64,000 bases of DNA from Pelargonium nanum. Lineage: Eukaryota > Streptophyta > Magnoliopsida > Geraniales > Geraniaceae. Made by a program: the position numbers and the translations under genes. Below the pieces are notes generated by a model. The model made no database searches, was not told where the DNA came from, and saw only the letters and a list, made by a program, of their open reading frames with translations. This document shows positions 45,301 to 56,981 of the stretch, one piece after another; the first letter of the stretch is position 1; each line of letters opens with the position of its first letter. The DNA is taken from NCBI GenBank assembly GCA_036897485.1, contig JAYMTF010000037.1, positions 1-64,000 of the forward strand. The letters are read 5' to 3'.

Positions 45301-46728
45301 GCGTTTAAAACTGCACTGACAGGAAGAACTGCATAATCGGTGATCGCCAACACCTTATTCTGCACCACTACAGCGTCCTACAAAACATTAGGAAAAGAAT
45401 TTAGTGAAGCAGATCAGATCCTACCTGTGATATTTGATTTCAAGTTTAGAACATAATATCTCATCACATAAATAAAAATATAAGTCATTGATTTACAAAA
45501 GCTTTATCTTAGTGGAATCAAAATTCAACTTCTTTATCTTTGTTAATGCTTGTATCACCAACGACGTTTAAATAAATAAAAACTTCTAAGAAATCTAACT
45601 TTCGAGTGGCCAACCCTAATCAACTATATTGACATTTGACAATGTCTTTTGTTGCCATTCCCAGAAACATGGTACATAAAAAGAAGATGGTTAAGTCTTG
45701 TACTGAAATTAGCATGGTGACTAGTGGAGGTTGGTGACTCCTCATTTGAATCAATTCCTCTTAGGTAGAGTTTGAATTAGAATTTTTGGAATGGGATTCC
45801 AACTTCCAAAACTATTTTGATTACCAAAAAGTATTAATCCAAAAATGAAGAATGATATTATCGTTCTGATTTCCATTCTTGAACGATCTTTTTCTGTTCC
45901 TATTATAGATACAAGCTGTTTCACGGATTCGCCTAAACTAAGAAAACTGCACTAACCTCAGTTCTGTTTCTTTAATTTTAATTTCTCTTAATGATCACAA
46001 CTACCATATCAATTCAGTAAAACAAATCAAGCTGGACACTAGTTCTAAATTAGAATGATGAGCACACACTCTCACCTTCTCAACGTACTTCTGATACGTA
46101 TACGGCATTCTTCGTATACGTATCCCCAGTTTTTTAATGATGTTTTATGCGGACATGTGTCAGAAACCTAACACATCCACCATTTTAATCATACATATAT
46201 AAACTTTTTGAACGAGTTCGACACTCTAAAATACATTGAGGAGAATGAATTGATGTAACTTATCTGCAAAAATTGTATGCGTATAAGTTACAACATAGAT
46301 TCTAATTACCAAGGCATGTTGGGCCAAGCGGTTGATGCGCTTTAGATTTTCTTTGAGGTCTCTGGTTCGAGCCTCTTTGCCGACGGTATGGGGTGGGATT
46401 TATGGGTTTAAGGGGAGAGCTAACAACTAACTCGGGTAACGCCCCCACTAGGGGGTGAGCAACTCAGGCCTCTGTAAGCCTGTTGTCCCGTCGCTTATAA
46501 AAAAAACACAGATTCTAATTAACCATTCAACCTCAAATTGTATAACAAATCAAGCTCAACATGGATTATTTCAAACTACACATAAATAACACTTTTTGTT
46601 GTTGTTATTGAAAAATCTCTTGCCGTAATATATCAGATGCTCTAAACCAAAAATTGCATTCAGAAATTCATATGAGGTCTAAATAATTCATATATCGAAG
46701 CAATCAAAGTAGAGGACTCACTCACCAT
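42303..46728 (-). CDS. DRE2: DRE2 / anamorsin, cytosolic Fe-S assembly electron carrier
   Basis: Partner of the diflavin reductase (ATR3/TAH18); passes electrons to the cytosolic iron-sulfur assembly machinery. Exons: 46728-46726 (the ATG only), 45377-45230, 44864-44698, 44621-44526, 43795-43642, 43239-43103, 42923-42849, 42341-42303; 272 residues, the family's usual length. The N-terminal half is the methyltransferase-like fold ([13 protein letters not shown], then [12 protein letters not shown]). A linker with [15 protein letters not shown] leads to the two cysteine sites: C193-x8-C202-x2-C205-x-C207 and C233-x2-C236-x7-C244-x2-C247. The ending [11 protein letters not shown], then an 11-residue tail, is typical. 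Intron 1 holds a SINE, intron 4 and intron 5 MITEs. Confidence 0.95.
42480..42552. repeat. 27-bp direct repeat in DRE2 intron 7
   Basis: CAGGTTGGAGCGAATA-(A/T)-GATTCTCATTT occurs twice about 45 bases apart. Short TATG-rich microsatellites surround it. Confidence 0.7.
43309..43601. mobile_element. GGGTGTTCA-family MITE in DRE2 intron 5
   Basis: Termini TTGGGGTCTTCA and TGAACACCCGTA delimit about 290 bp whose interior (AACCGGTCAATATCGGATCG, later AATTCTGGTCCG) matches the 6.4-kb copy. Target duplication eroded. Confidence 0.65.
43894..44275. mobile_element. TGACACGAACA-family element in DRE2 intron 4
   Basis: It begins TAGGGTTGGCAGACCCATG and ends CACGAATTGTCACCC, that is, the reverse orientation of the 5.2-kb copy, with internal AACCCGCCTAACCCATTTG. 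The right border is unclear. Confidence 0.5.
45762..45910. mobile_element. Tourist-like MITE fragment in DRE2 intron 1
   Basis: TTAGGTAGAGTTTGAATTAG at the left matches the terminus of the 7.9-kb Tourist element including its TTA. The right terminus is missing or too diverged. Confidence 0.45.
46297..46521 (+). mobile_element. tRNA-derived SINE in DRE2 intron 1
   Basis: A 12-bp target duplication AGATTCTAATTA flanks the element (46297-46308 and 46510-46521). The body has a polymerase III A-box-like GGCCAAGCGGTTGATGCG at 46322 and a B box GGTTCGAGCCT at 46364, then a non-tRNA part with CGCCCCCACTAGGGGGTG and a 3' A-run at 46499-46506. This is the full anatomy of a plant SINE of about 200 bp. 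It resembles a tRNA but cannot fold as one, so it is not a tRNA gene. Confidence 0.85.
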
Positions 46729-47968
46729 GCCTATCGGATCTCGGAGAACGGCTTCTCAACCCTAGACCGTCCTTCGATGGCCTCTGGAAATCGCGATTCG
46801 CGTAGAGATTGAATTGAGCGCAACGAAATGCGGATTTGTTTGTCGCTTCAGCTCTCTCTCTCTCTCTCGGAATCGGGTAGTTGTGTGCGTCGACTCGGGG
46901 AGGGTTTTGGGGTTTACAAATTGAGTCACGACTCGAGACTCGCGAGGGTAATGATCCGTTGTGTGATGGTACATGAAAGACAAATTAGAACGGTGACGTG
47001 GCCAATTTGTATGCATTTTGTGATGACATGCAACAATTTCAGCGTTATCAACTTGATTATTCATATTGATAATGAGATTTGCAATGTTTTTGATTTCATT
47101 ATTCGATATATTTTAGCCATTATGAATTAATTTGATAGTGTCAACTTTTTACTTTCAGGTTGGTCAGTGAATCAAGTGGGCCATGAACTAGTTAGGTTTT
47201 TTTTTTGTCAGATTTGTCTGGATTGATGTTCAAGCTACAGTTTTATATCGTTTTTGTTATCATTTTATTTAAATTAATGAATTATTAGTTTTGCATTAAA
47301 AAAAGAAAAAGGAAGTTTGATAACTGAGAAGAAAATAAATTATAAATGGTAGTCTCTCTATCAAGGGTTAAGAGTAACGTGAAATCAAACACACTAATTT
47401 CGTATCGTGTTTGTGTGTTGTATTACGACATAAATCGTCAACTCTAGATCTAACTAGTCAAGTAATCTTTAATATGGCATTATAACAATTGAAGTGTTAC
47501 ACTTATCTAACCAAAAATTGTGAGTTTCAGGCTTAATAACTAGATTACGAAGATGTGATTAAAAATACGAACTACAACTTATTTTGTAGACCGACCTGAG
47601 AATATCGTGTAACGGGTTCGGGTTTTTCAAAACTAATAGCAAGGTCTTGTGGCATTTGACATAGAAATCATGTAGAATTATGAATAATTCATTTGTCAAA
47701 AAAAAAACAAGGTCCATTCATGCACAAACTGCAAGAAAATCATGAAAACATAGAGACCATAAAAAATACACTTCTCTGCTTGGATCCAACATCTAAACAA
47801 ACATCATTTTCAATATGTTTTGCCCGGTGCACGAGACTCCTACCATTGTATAATCTCGAAAATGTCATTTCTATACTCAACTTTACACCAGCATTTGCAG
47901 AGACATTATCTCTACGACTTCAAAATCTCAAGACAACAATCTTACCGTTACATCGAGACTCACCCTCG
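46729..47968. other. DRE2 leader and promoter; intergenic to the DUF177 gene
   Basis: The DRE2 5'UTR (minus) runs from 46728 up through AACCCTAGACC-like sequence and a CT/GA microsatellite (46853-46868). Beyond, AT-rich DNA; at about 47380-47450 a TGACACGAACA-family fragment ends in CGTCAACTCTA. 47500-47968 probably contains the DUF177 3'UTR. No coding exon. Confidence 0.5.
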
Positions 47969-50131
47969 CTAATTTTCGTAGATTTGCTTTTTCAAATTTT
48001 CAAAAGGACGATAAGTGCTCACTTCCTCCTCCTCTTCACTGTCACAATCGCATTGACTAATGTTCAAATTAGTTCCACAATTGTAGCATATACCTTTGCA
48101 CCCAGGATTGCATACCACATCGAACGTTTTTTCCAAATGCACCAAGTCTCGTATGTGCTTTGAAATATCGATCTCCTCATTTTCTGGAGGGAAATGCAGT
48201 CGGTCGTCCACATCAATTGTAGCGTCATCCTCAGCCTCTTCCTGGTTGTAAGATTTAAATTTTTTGTCCCCGTGGATGACTCCCATGTCAATAACCTCGG
48301 ATTCTTCAACGGGTTCCTCAGTTAGTAGAAGTGTGAAGTTGACGAATATGCTCTTTCCAGCAGGCTTAGAACACCTTCAAAATGCGGCGAAGTTAAATTC
48401 TACTACAACAAAGGGTAAATATGAAAAAAGCCGGACAAAATTTTTGTGAAAGCAACAACATAAAAGTAATTTTATGCAGGAAGACGTTCTTCAGACAACT
48501 TACACGAGGAAAATAAAAAGGGAAGCACATGCAAATCTCTGAAGAACAGAAAAATGATAATTTAATGTATTTTAGAAAGAAAGAAAAAAAAACTATTCTC
48601 TCCATTTATAAATAAGTGTCTTGGTTTATTTTTCGAGAAAAATTAAAGAGAAGTTAGTTGATGTTGTACATTTCCTCTTATATCGCACGAACATGCGTTG
48701 TAACAAACTCAAGAAATATTAACTAACTTAAGGATATTATTGATAATTCATGCATGACTAACTTCTTAAAAAGGAAACATGACACTTATTATGGGACAAA
48801 ACAAGGGTGGCCAATGCACAAGACTCTCACCATTGTGGAGTTTGAGGAGGGGGTTTGCGTATCCAACTTTACGCTTGATTGTGCATAAAGACGGTTTAGA
48901 AAATATCAGGCAGTCGTGTAGAAAGTACCAAATAGAAGCTTATGTCAAACTAACACTTATTTTCTTTGGTTCGTTACGTATAGTTCAAAATATTACAAGT
49001 GGGCCGTGCTTGTGTCGTGTTGAAAGTTTAGTATTTTGTTAAGTGTGCCAACCCAAATATGACTCGATTATTATATAGGTTGAATTACATGACATGACAC
49101 ACTCACCATGTCTAAATAAATAGGTTTGGATTAACCATAAACGACCCGATATATTTGACCCAGCTAATTTATATGAGTAATTTTTTTACACTACACATTT
49201 TAAAAATTACAATTTTATGCTTAAATGAGTGAGTTATTAAATGGGTTACACGACTTGTTTATGACCCATTTAATTGAACGGAATAGTTGGGTCAAGCGGG
49301 TTCAACACGATAACTAAACAGGTTGGGTTAGTTGACACAAACACGAATAAGATAAACCCAAACCCGCTTAAATTTGTGTCACTTTCGTGTATGTATTCAC
49401 ATTGCAGTTATGTGAGACGTGAAGACATAAGTTCATATGCAACAACTGCAACTATGCTACTGTATAAGTCAAATATAGTGCCAAACTTTAAGGAATAAAT
49501 CCTTCTCAATCATCTAAAAAGATACTAAGACACATGCAAGAAGTACCGGTGAAATAAGAATATAAGAACAATAAAATTACCTTTCACAAAAAAGAGCAAG
49601 GACAGTTTTGATGATGCCATCGAGCCTTAAGTTTTGATTCTTCCTCCTTGTGACTTCCATGGAGATCTGTACGGGTGTCCCATGTGGATAATCCTTCACA
49701 GCTTTTGTGACACGTAATCCCATCACCGAAGCCTTGGATTTAGAGATGTCGGTTGAAAGATCGCCTAACCCAAGTCTTTCCAAGGTTGTACAGTACTCCA
49801 AATGCGAATTGGCAGGCTTTCTCTTGTAAATTATTGCTCCTTCCCATGGTGATTCCATATCTTCCATATCTAATTCTCCTTGAACATCCCAATCAAAATC
49901 TTCCGTGATTGCCTCATAATCAGAGTTCACGCATTCTCTCAGAGTAGGCTTCAAACTGTTATGAGTTTTATCTCTGTGAATTCTATGGAAATTTTTGGAG
50001 ATATCACGTGGAACTTTGCAAGAAAAGTTTGTGATAGGAAAAGCCGTTCCATAGGGTTTGAAAGTATATGCCTCAACTTGGTTGAAATGAGAGGAGGGAA
50101 GTTTGGGCAATGAGAGGAAAGTGAATGACAT
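47969..50131 (-). CDS. plastid DUF177 protein (YceD-like, 23S rRNA accumulation)
   Basis: Plant DUF177A proteins are known to be needed for plastid 23S rRNA accumulation. Exons 50131-49581 and 48374-47969 join in phase (AG|G) to 318 residues. The first 50 or so residues are basic and Ser/Thr-rich (MSFTFLSLPKLPSSHFNQVE), like a plastid transit peptide. An acidic stretch (ITEDFDWDVQGELDMEDMES) is followed by the YceD-like domain. Near the C-terminus is a cysteine-rich site VVCNPGCKGICYNCG with CDC shortly after, a probable metal-binding knuckle, then an acidic run (DSEEEEE). The neighbour upstream is DWF1; by recall the same pair is adjacent in Arabidopsis (At3g19810, At3g19820). The intron holds two dispersed elements. 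Confidence 0.88.
48590..48790. mobile_element. Stowaway-like MITE in the DUF177 intron
   Basis: Left end CTCTCCATTTATAAATAAGTG, right end ACACTTATTATGGGACA; the interior shares GAGAAGTTAGTTGATGTTG and TGTAACAAACTCAAG with the copy at 27.2 kb, here apparently with both ends. Termini are eroded. Confidence 0.6.
48990..49390. mobile_element. TGACACGAACA-family element in the DUF177 intron
   Basis: Contains the family's signature GTTGGGTTAGTTGACACAAA, GCGGGTTCAACACG and CCCAAACCCGCTTAAATTTG. Neither end is sharply defined. Confidence 0.5.
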
Positions 50132-50584
50132 TTCGATTCTTATATATGGCCGAGGGATTTCTATGTGGTTGAGAGGAGTTGATGAGATTTCCGGATTACC
50201 TTTTGCCTAAACTACACAAGGTGGCAATTTTCGGGTACAAGGAACATTAGGGCATAAGTAACTCAACTCCTTTATATAGGATACGCCAAGTAAAGACGTA
50301 AAGAAACTATGGAAGTCAAACTGGAACCGGATCCTGTAAAGATATTGGGTAATTGGGTTAGAGTTCAAACTTGAAGAAAATAAATAAAACAAAACTACAA
50401 CCATAACAGTCAAAAAGCAACTCATTAATCGTTACTAAATATACTTTCAACATCTTGCTACAGCCTTAGCCCTTATGTGATATCATAACCAGATCAGACA
50501 TCCAAACACACAAGCAATGGAAAAAGTGAAGAAAATAGATTTCAAAGATTATTAATGCAAAACACACAAATTCTTGTAGGCATC

Positions 50585-50774
50585 TAGAGCTGGTATTTCG
50601 GTGTTTGGGTCAGGTTGAAAGGAGGGCCTAAACGTGAACCTGACCCACTAGCTGTGTGTTCATGCGGCTGCCCGACCCGAAAATTGATTGGGTCTACTTT
50701 GTGCGATCCAAACCCACATAAAATAGGATCGGGTTTCAAGTGCCGGAAGGTTTGGATCCAAATTGTCAGCTCTA
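50585..50774. mobile_element. hAT-type MITE upstream of the DUF177 gene
   Basis: Termini TAGAGCTGGTATTTCGG and (reverse complement) TAGAGCTGACAATTTGG are flanked by the perfect 8-bp duplication TAGGCATC (50577-50584 and 50775-50782). Interior with GGGTCAGGTTG and GGATCGGGTTTC. 190 bp, no coding. Confidence 0.85.
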
Positions 50775-50879
50775 TAGGCATCCCATGAAATAATGATTGA
50801 TACCAAATTTACCAACGGGCAGAGGAAACGTTTTTTACTGAACCAAAATGAATCCACCAATCTCTATTTGTCAATTTTG

Positions 50880-51460
50880 TGATTGAGAACTTGAAATGCC
50901 AAAGACATCAAGTTTCATATTCAAACAAAGAAATACCCAATAGTCTGATTCACTCAACCAAACTTTTCACTAATCTATGCATTTATACCAACACATTCAC
51001 TCAAACAGTCAAATTTGACACTCTCAGGCATTTACACAAACACGTGGCGGGCTTAATTTCGCTGGAATGTCACCATAGCAATTGGTCTTCAGAACAGCAC
51101 AAAATTAAACAAAACAGCACATAACCAACAGCTAAATGGACTCAACTCATCCGTTGGAGCATCAAATTTTCCAAATAAAGCAGCTTTAAATGTGAATTTT
51201 GAGATTGAGAACTTGAAATGCCAAACTAACAAATACCCAATAGTCTGATTCACTCAACTAAACAGTTCACTAATCTAAACATTTGTACCTAAACATTTAT
51301 TCAAACAGTTCAACTGACTCTCACAAGCATTTTTACAAACACTTTAGGCTCAATTTCGATGGAATGTCACCACAGCAATTGCTCCTAAGACCAACAAAAA
51401 AAAAAAAAAAAAAAGCATAATCGACTCAACTCAACAGTTGGAGCATCAAATTTTCCATAT
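50880..51460 (-). repeat. two-copy tandem duplication of about 300 bp
   Basis: 50880-51172 and 51203-51460 are direct copies: both begin ATTGAGAACTTGAAATGCCA, share AATACCCAATAGTCTGATTC, and end GTTGGAGCATCAAATTTTCC. They differ by point changes, a poly(A) run of about 22 in the second copy and small gaps. If 51518-51600 is the first DUF177 exon, this lies in its first intron. Confidence 0.85.
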
Positions 51461-51517
51461 ACTTTGAGTTTCAAAACCAAACTAAATAATATTGATAATT
51501 GCTGTAACAAAACTTAC

Positions 51518-51610
51518 ACAGTGAATCGACGGAGGGCTGAAATGGAGGAGCTTCGGCGGCGGATAGCGTGGCTGTGAGAATTTGGGAACTGTGAGCAGAG
51601 AGAGAAACTG
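51518..51610 (-). other. possible 5' exon of the DUF177 gene
   Basis: A GC-richer stretch on the minus strand, with CCGCCGCCGAAGCTCCTCC, ends in a good donor CACTGT|GTAAGT at 51518. A possible acceptor (TTTAG) lies near 50205, upstream of the DUF177 ATG. A TATATAAG motif only about 15 bases before that ATG is too close to be its TATA box, which fits a more distant start. It could instead belong to an unrelated transcript. Confidence 0.35.
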
Positions 51611-52772
51611 GTTGTTTGATTAGATAGAGTTTCTGTTTTCTTTTATTATTTGAAAAGAGAAAATAAAAATCAATGAAATTATTTATTTGTATTTTATTTT
51701 TCAGAAAATATTCCATTTTGGTACTACGACTATTTAATTTGTTACTAAAATTAATTTATGTTCTAATTTGGCTATCAAACTATCCATTTGATCTAATTTA
51801 GTTTTAATTGTATTATGTTGTTTTGAATTTGTTCGGTCCACAGCGGATCTACTTCACGTAAATTAATTTTAGAGCAAAATTGTATAACTAAGGAACTAAA
51901 TTGGACAAAAATGAAGCTATGGACACACCTCTAAAAAAAACCTCTCAATTATTGTGGTAAGTAAATTTAATCGGAACAAATTGTACCAGTTTGAAACATA
52001 ATAGCATAGTTTGAGATCAAATTTGTTACCGATTTGAAACAAAAATAAATTGGATACAATCCGAAACATTGTTCTTCTTTTCTGGTATCTCTATTTTCTC
52101 TTCCTTTTTTTTTCATACATACAAGTAGTTTTACATAGATGAAACTTGTAGTGTTTGGAAAATACGGGTAAGAAAAAACTAAGGCGACGTGAAGAAGCTT
52201 TGGGTTGCCGATTTGATCGCCAAAGTTATGGATTTATCTAACCCAATGTACAATTTATCGGGTTTATTTTGTGCGAAAAGGCGGAATGGACTTTGCATAT
52301 CCACGAGTTCATTTTGTCAGCTCTAATTATATAAGATCCACAAGGGGCATAAGGTAGTAGAAAGCGTAAGAGTTCAAACATAGGGATTGATCGATTTAAC
52401 AAAATGCTGGATTCGAACTCTCACGAGCTCAGCTCGAGTCTAAATTGTCAACTCTAATTGCCACAAACACGCCTAAATCATCTTGAATCCGTGTCATGTT
52501 TGTGTCACGGCCCAAATCGACAAACCTAATGGAAATAGAGAGCTAACAGATGATACCACAAAGTTCAACTCAAAAACACAAGCTAATCCAATGTTTCACA
52601 ATAGAGTTCAATTCTAGCCTTAATCTAAAAACAACCAAAAGATGATGATAGTGTCAGCAACTACAAATCCCAGGAACAAGAAAGACACACAATCAATACT
52701 CAAAGACAAACAAAGTTAAAACCCGATTCGAATCGTACCATCCAAAAACCTGAACTTCACTTCATTTCCCAA
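51611..52772. other. intergenic DNA upstream of DUF177, downstream of DWF1
   Basis: AT-rich dispersed repeat sequence (51710-52070, with recurring TAATTTGGTT and GAAACAAAATA stretches), then a GTCAGCTCTA right terminus of a TAGAGCT-type MITE at about 52325 and a TGACACGAACA-family fragment at 52430-52540. From about 52600 the DWF1 3'UTR. No coding exon. Confidence 0.5.
52325..52540. repeat. dispersed-repeat fragments
   Basis: A MITE right terminus TTTTGTCAGCTCTA (about 52325) is followed at 52430-52540 by GTCTAAATTGTCAACTCTA and GTGTCATGTTTGTGTCACGG, signatures of the two main MITE groups in this window. Both are incomplete. Confidence 0.45.
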
Positions 52773-54988
52773 TCAGTCCATCGGCTGATCAGCCTCGGCG
52801 TACGCAGTCTCGAGGTGGGCTTGCTCGGCTTCCTGCACCTCCTTCTCCGTCTTCCTCCCTTTCTTCGACTTGTAGTACACGCTCATGAACGTTCCCACAG
52901 CTCTATACTTCTTCCTGCACTGCTCGTAGAGCTCAGCATCGAACATTCTCCAGAAACTCTTCTCATTCAGCTCGGAAACTGCGTATTGAGGCTGGAACCC
53001 ATGGTTTTCGATCAACCAGCTCTCCATCCTACGGACAGCCTCTGCACCATCGAACACCTCGCCCCTCAAGACGGGACCCGGGGCATAGTATACTCCGACA
53101 TCTGTGTACATTTGTGCGTACTGAGTGTCTCCTTGCCTGCGGTGTAGCTCGAAGCCCGGCTCGGGATACACCATGGTTTTGACGGGAAGCTTGTACAGCC
53201 TGTGTGGGCAGAGCCAGATCGGGTATACCTACAAAATGAAGGCAAACAAAATATAAACATGCATGATATAGACCTTTATCCAACATTATCCGAACATTAA
53301 ACATATTCCCTAAAACCTGGAAATCCCAAGTGAGCAGGTTATTTTACATGTATGACAAGACAATATGGGCTCGACCGCTGGCTATGTGTAGATGAATTTT
53401 ATAAATATATATATATATATATAATTCCGAATATGCCCTCTACAGAAGTATAAATGGATGCACGATTTACAATTTGAAAATATCCAACTTGTCCTATATT
53501 TATAAAATTCATCCACACACACACACCCATATACTCGCGATTCAATTACTTCTATATATAATTCAAGGAACGGCTCCTATATATACATCTATAAATACTG
53601 CAGATTGACCTGTCCTATCCGTGGTGGCATACTTTAGATAATGATTCAGATTCCGAACAAAAAGCAAGCGTATAAACACGAATATAAGTTATTGCAAAGA
53701 GAAAAAGACGGTATAGTGATGGTAAAGGGTGTACCTCCATCTCCTTGTGGACCCACTCTAGAGCATCCCCGACCTTGTAAAGAGGAACGAGCATGTCCTG
53801 AATGACGTGCATCTCGTGGTAATAGTTTCTGATGGCTTCACCTTGTGTAGCTTTCAGCAGTGAGACCTTTGGTGGCATCAACCAGCCGAACAGAAAACGG
53901 AACCACCATTGGTCTCCGAATGGAAGGATCAGCTTCCCCTCCCAATACAAACATCTCGTGTGCCTGTGGTAATATTCACGGGTCGGGATGTACTCCACAA
54001 ATTCTCCTCTCTTTAGAGCCGTTTGAGCGTGCTGGTAGAACCAGGGCTTGAACCACCACCCGACACAGTTGATCACGTTTCCTTTTTTCTTAGCTTCCTG
54101 CTTTGAAGCATACCTTCCTGTCATGCACACGCCTTCTTTGTCGTTGTAGATCATGGTCTCCACGAAGTCAGGAACTTTCTCGGGATTGTCTTGATCACCG
54201 TCTCTGGGTGCGAAGGAGTCCACATAACCTTGTGCGAGATCCTGAAGATTGCCCTTTACAGGTGTGTAGGTAAGCTTCATGTATTCCTTGATGGGTATGA
54301 GTTTGATCTCGGCAGAGACGAGAAGTCCGAGTGTACCCTGAGACCACGGGATGGCATAGAAAAGATCAGAATATTCATTATCCTTTGTAGCTCTAACGAC
54401 CTGCCCATCGGCCAAAACAATCTCGTAAGCCACAACGGTATCAGAGAACAGCCCGTAGATGTGAGAGCTTCCTTCAATCCCGTACCCATTGATAAGGCCT
54501 CCAACAGTGAGATCATCAAGCTCGGCCACCACAGCAAGGGCAAGATTCATTGGAACCGAGGCTCGGGTGATCTGTCCCATGTTGACGAGGGGTTCAACTC
54601 GTGCAATCATTTTCTCCTTATTGATTTCGAGAATGTTGCGGAATTCCGATAAATCAACCTCAAAATGGCGAGCACGCTTGTAGTCCACATTCCGCATTCC
54701 AACGGCAATCCAGGGTTTGCGAGCTGTGCAGACAAGACCGTCCTTAGACGGGTTCCTCTTTTTGAGACGTTTCACTACTTTCTTGACGTTTTCATCGTGT
54801 TCCTTCTGACGCTGCTTGTAGGACTTCATCTCGGATCTGACATCCCCAAGATAGGTGAGGAAATAGAGCGTGAAGGAAATTGGGAGGACGACGAAAATAA
54901 CGATGATCCATCGGAAGTTAACAAAATAGTCCACCCATATCTTCTTCCTCTTTGGGCGAGGCTGAAGAGGGGTCTGAAGGTCCGACAT
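52773..54988 (-). CDS. DWF1: delta(24)-sterol reductase DWF1/DIMINUTO
   Basis: Converts 24-methylenecholesterol to campesterol through isomerisation and reduction, feeding brassinosteroid and membrane sterol synthesis; acts at the ER. Two coding exons, 54988-53735 and 53228-52773, give 418 + 151 = 569 residues, the family's size (561 in Arabidopsis). A single membrane helix lies at about 27-47 (WIIVIFVVLPISFTLYFLTY). The FAD-binding domain follows, with VGMRNVDYKRARHFEVDL, then VGGLINGYGIEGSSHIYGLF. The rest is the conserved C-terminal part with GWWFKPWFYQHAQTALKRGE and the ending AYAEADQPMD. A 5'UTR exon (about 57080-56982) is separated from a short leader (55007-54989) by a 1974-bp intron made of tandem repeats. 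No break or missing key region was seen. Confidence 0.97.
53385..53519. mobile_element. short MITE with 23-bp terminal repeats in DWF1 intron
   Basis: TGTGTAGATGAATTTTATAA at the left and its near-perfect inverted copy at the right (22 of 23 bases) bracket about 135 bp. A TATA microsatellite (53405-53422) sits inside the left arm. Superfamily not clear. Confidence 0.6.
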
Positions 54989-55007
54989 CGTGGAAAAAAA
55001 AAATATG

Positions 55008-56981
55008 CTGAAAGAAAGATGAGAAAACTTGGTTAATCGGACAGAAGTTATACAGATGCATATTCGAGTTTCACAGATTCAAAGATGCATTAAACATGAA
55101 GAGTATGTGAAATTCAAAATACAAAGACAATGGAAGAAAAAAAATGCAGATCAGGAATTAGCTTGAAAATCCGACAACAAGTAATATCCCAGCTCTCAAC
55201 TGTACAACTCTCCTAATAGACGAACCACAAAACCCTAGGTAGAAACACAGGTTCAGATACACAAAATATAGATACAAAAACCATAACAGTTCAAAAAGAA
55301 AAATCCAATCCGGTAATTTCATTCCTCAGCAACCAAACATACGTTTTTCTCAAAAAGAATTGGAAAAAAAAAAAATCAACCATAAACAGTAACAGCAACA
55401 GATACCAAAAACCAAACTCAAACAGCTCCATAGTAAAGCACCATCAAAATTTCATTCCCTTTTTCCTTCTAATTTCTAGAACTCAGCAACTCATACTCAT
55501 CAGCAAAAACAGAAAAAATCTACAACAATCCTCAGAGATAAGCCACAAAATCCTAGTCCCTAGGTAGAGAAACACAGTTTCAGATACAGAAAGTATAGAT
55601 ACATTACAAGATCACAAACAGTTACTAGAAAGTATAGATACATTCCAGTAATTTCCTTTTCTCAGCAACCAAACACATTTTCCTTCAAAAAACTGCCAAA
55701 AATCAACAATAACCAGCAACAGATACTAGAAAACAATAATCACATGGCTCCAGAGTGAGAAAATTCAAGAGATAGAGCAGCCAGTCAGCTTGAGATAGTA
55801 CATACAGAAAATACACAAAACCCTAGGTACAGAATAACAGTTTCATATACAGAAAATTTAGATGTAATACATGAACCACAACAGTCCACAAAAATCCAAG
55901 CCATTAATTTCATTTTCTCAACAATCAAACATACATTTTCCTAAAATAGAAAAAATCAACAGTTAGCCACAGACAACAAAAACAAGAATCAAACAGCACC
56001 AGAGAGTGAAAATTCGAGAGAGAAAAAGCTTCAGATAGTACCTACAGCAAATACACAAAAGCCTAGGTAGATAAACACAGTTTCAGATACTGAAAACATA
56101 GATGCGGAACAAGAACCATATTCAATCCAGTACTTTCATTTTCTCAGCAACCAAAGATACATTTTCCTCCCAAAAAACTGCGAAAATCAACAATAAACAG
56201 CTACAGACACCAAAAAACAAAAATCAAACAGCTCCAGATAGAAAAAATTCAAGAGAAAAGGCTTCAGATAGTACCTACAGCAAATATACAAAAACCTAGG
56301 TAGAGAAACACAGTTTCAGACGCAGTACAAAAACCATAACAGTCCTGAAAAATACAAGCCTATAATTTCATTTTCTCGGCAACCAAACATACATTTTCAA
56401 CGCTAAGCAGCAACATATGCAAAAAAAACAAGAATCAAACAGCTCTAGAGTGAGAAAATTCAAGAGATAGATAGAGCTTAAGATACTGCAGCAAATACAC
56501 AAAAACCTAAGTAGAGAAACACAGTTTCAGTAACAGAAAATACAGATGCAGAACAATAACAAGAACCACAAAATTTCACAAAAATCCAAGCCAATAATTG
56601 CATTTTCTCAGCAACCACGCACACATTTTCCTCAAAAAAAAGTTCAAAAATCAACAATAAACAGCAACAGACACCAAAAAACAAGAATCAAACAGCTCCA
56701 GAAAGCGAAAATTCAAGAGATAGAGCTAAAGATACTGCAGCAAACACACAAAACCCTAAGTAGATAAACACAGTTCCAGTTACAGAAAACACAGGTCCAG
56801 AACAAGAACCACAACATTCCACAAAAATCCAAGCCAGTAGTTCCATTTTCTCAGCAACCACACACACATTTTCCTCAAAAAAAGTTAAAAAAATCAACAA
56901 CAAACAGCAACAGACACCAAAAAACAAGAATCAAACAGCTCCAGAGAGAGAAAATTCAGAAGAAAAAGCTTGAGACAGTAC
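55008..56981 (-). repeat. tandem repeat array forming the DWF1 5'UTR intron
   Basis: The intron is about seven or eight degenerate units of mostly 225-260 bp. CATTTTCTCAGCAACCAAAC, or a near variant, occurs at about 55322, 55657, 55915, 56140, 56371, 56604 and 56848. Units also share CTACAGCAAATACACAAAA, CACAGTTTCAGATAC and CAAACAGCTCCAGA. In sense direction the first is GTTTGGTTGCTGAGAAAATG. Each unit contains a copy of the exon/intron border: the true donor GTAG|GTACTG at 56982 recurs at 56041 and 56274, and in eroded form near 55801, 56485 and 56733. Confidence 0.92.

Noticed and set aside
46313-46390. tRNA gene
   Set aside because: A- and B-box-like sequences are present, but no cloverleaf stems form; flanking duplication and A-run show a SINE.
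53860-55036. Long plus-strand open frames opposite DWF1 exon 1
   Set aside because: They lie antisense to a clearly conserved coding exon and match nothing known; shadows of the real frame.
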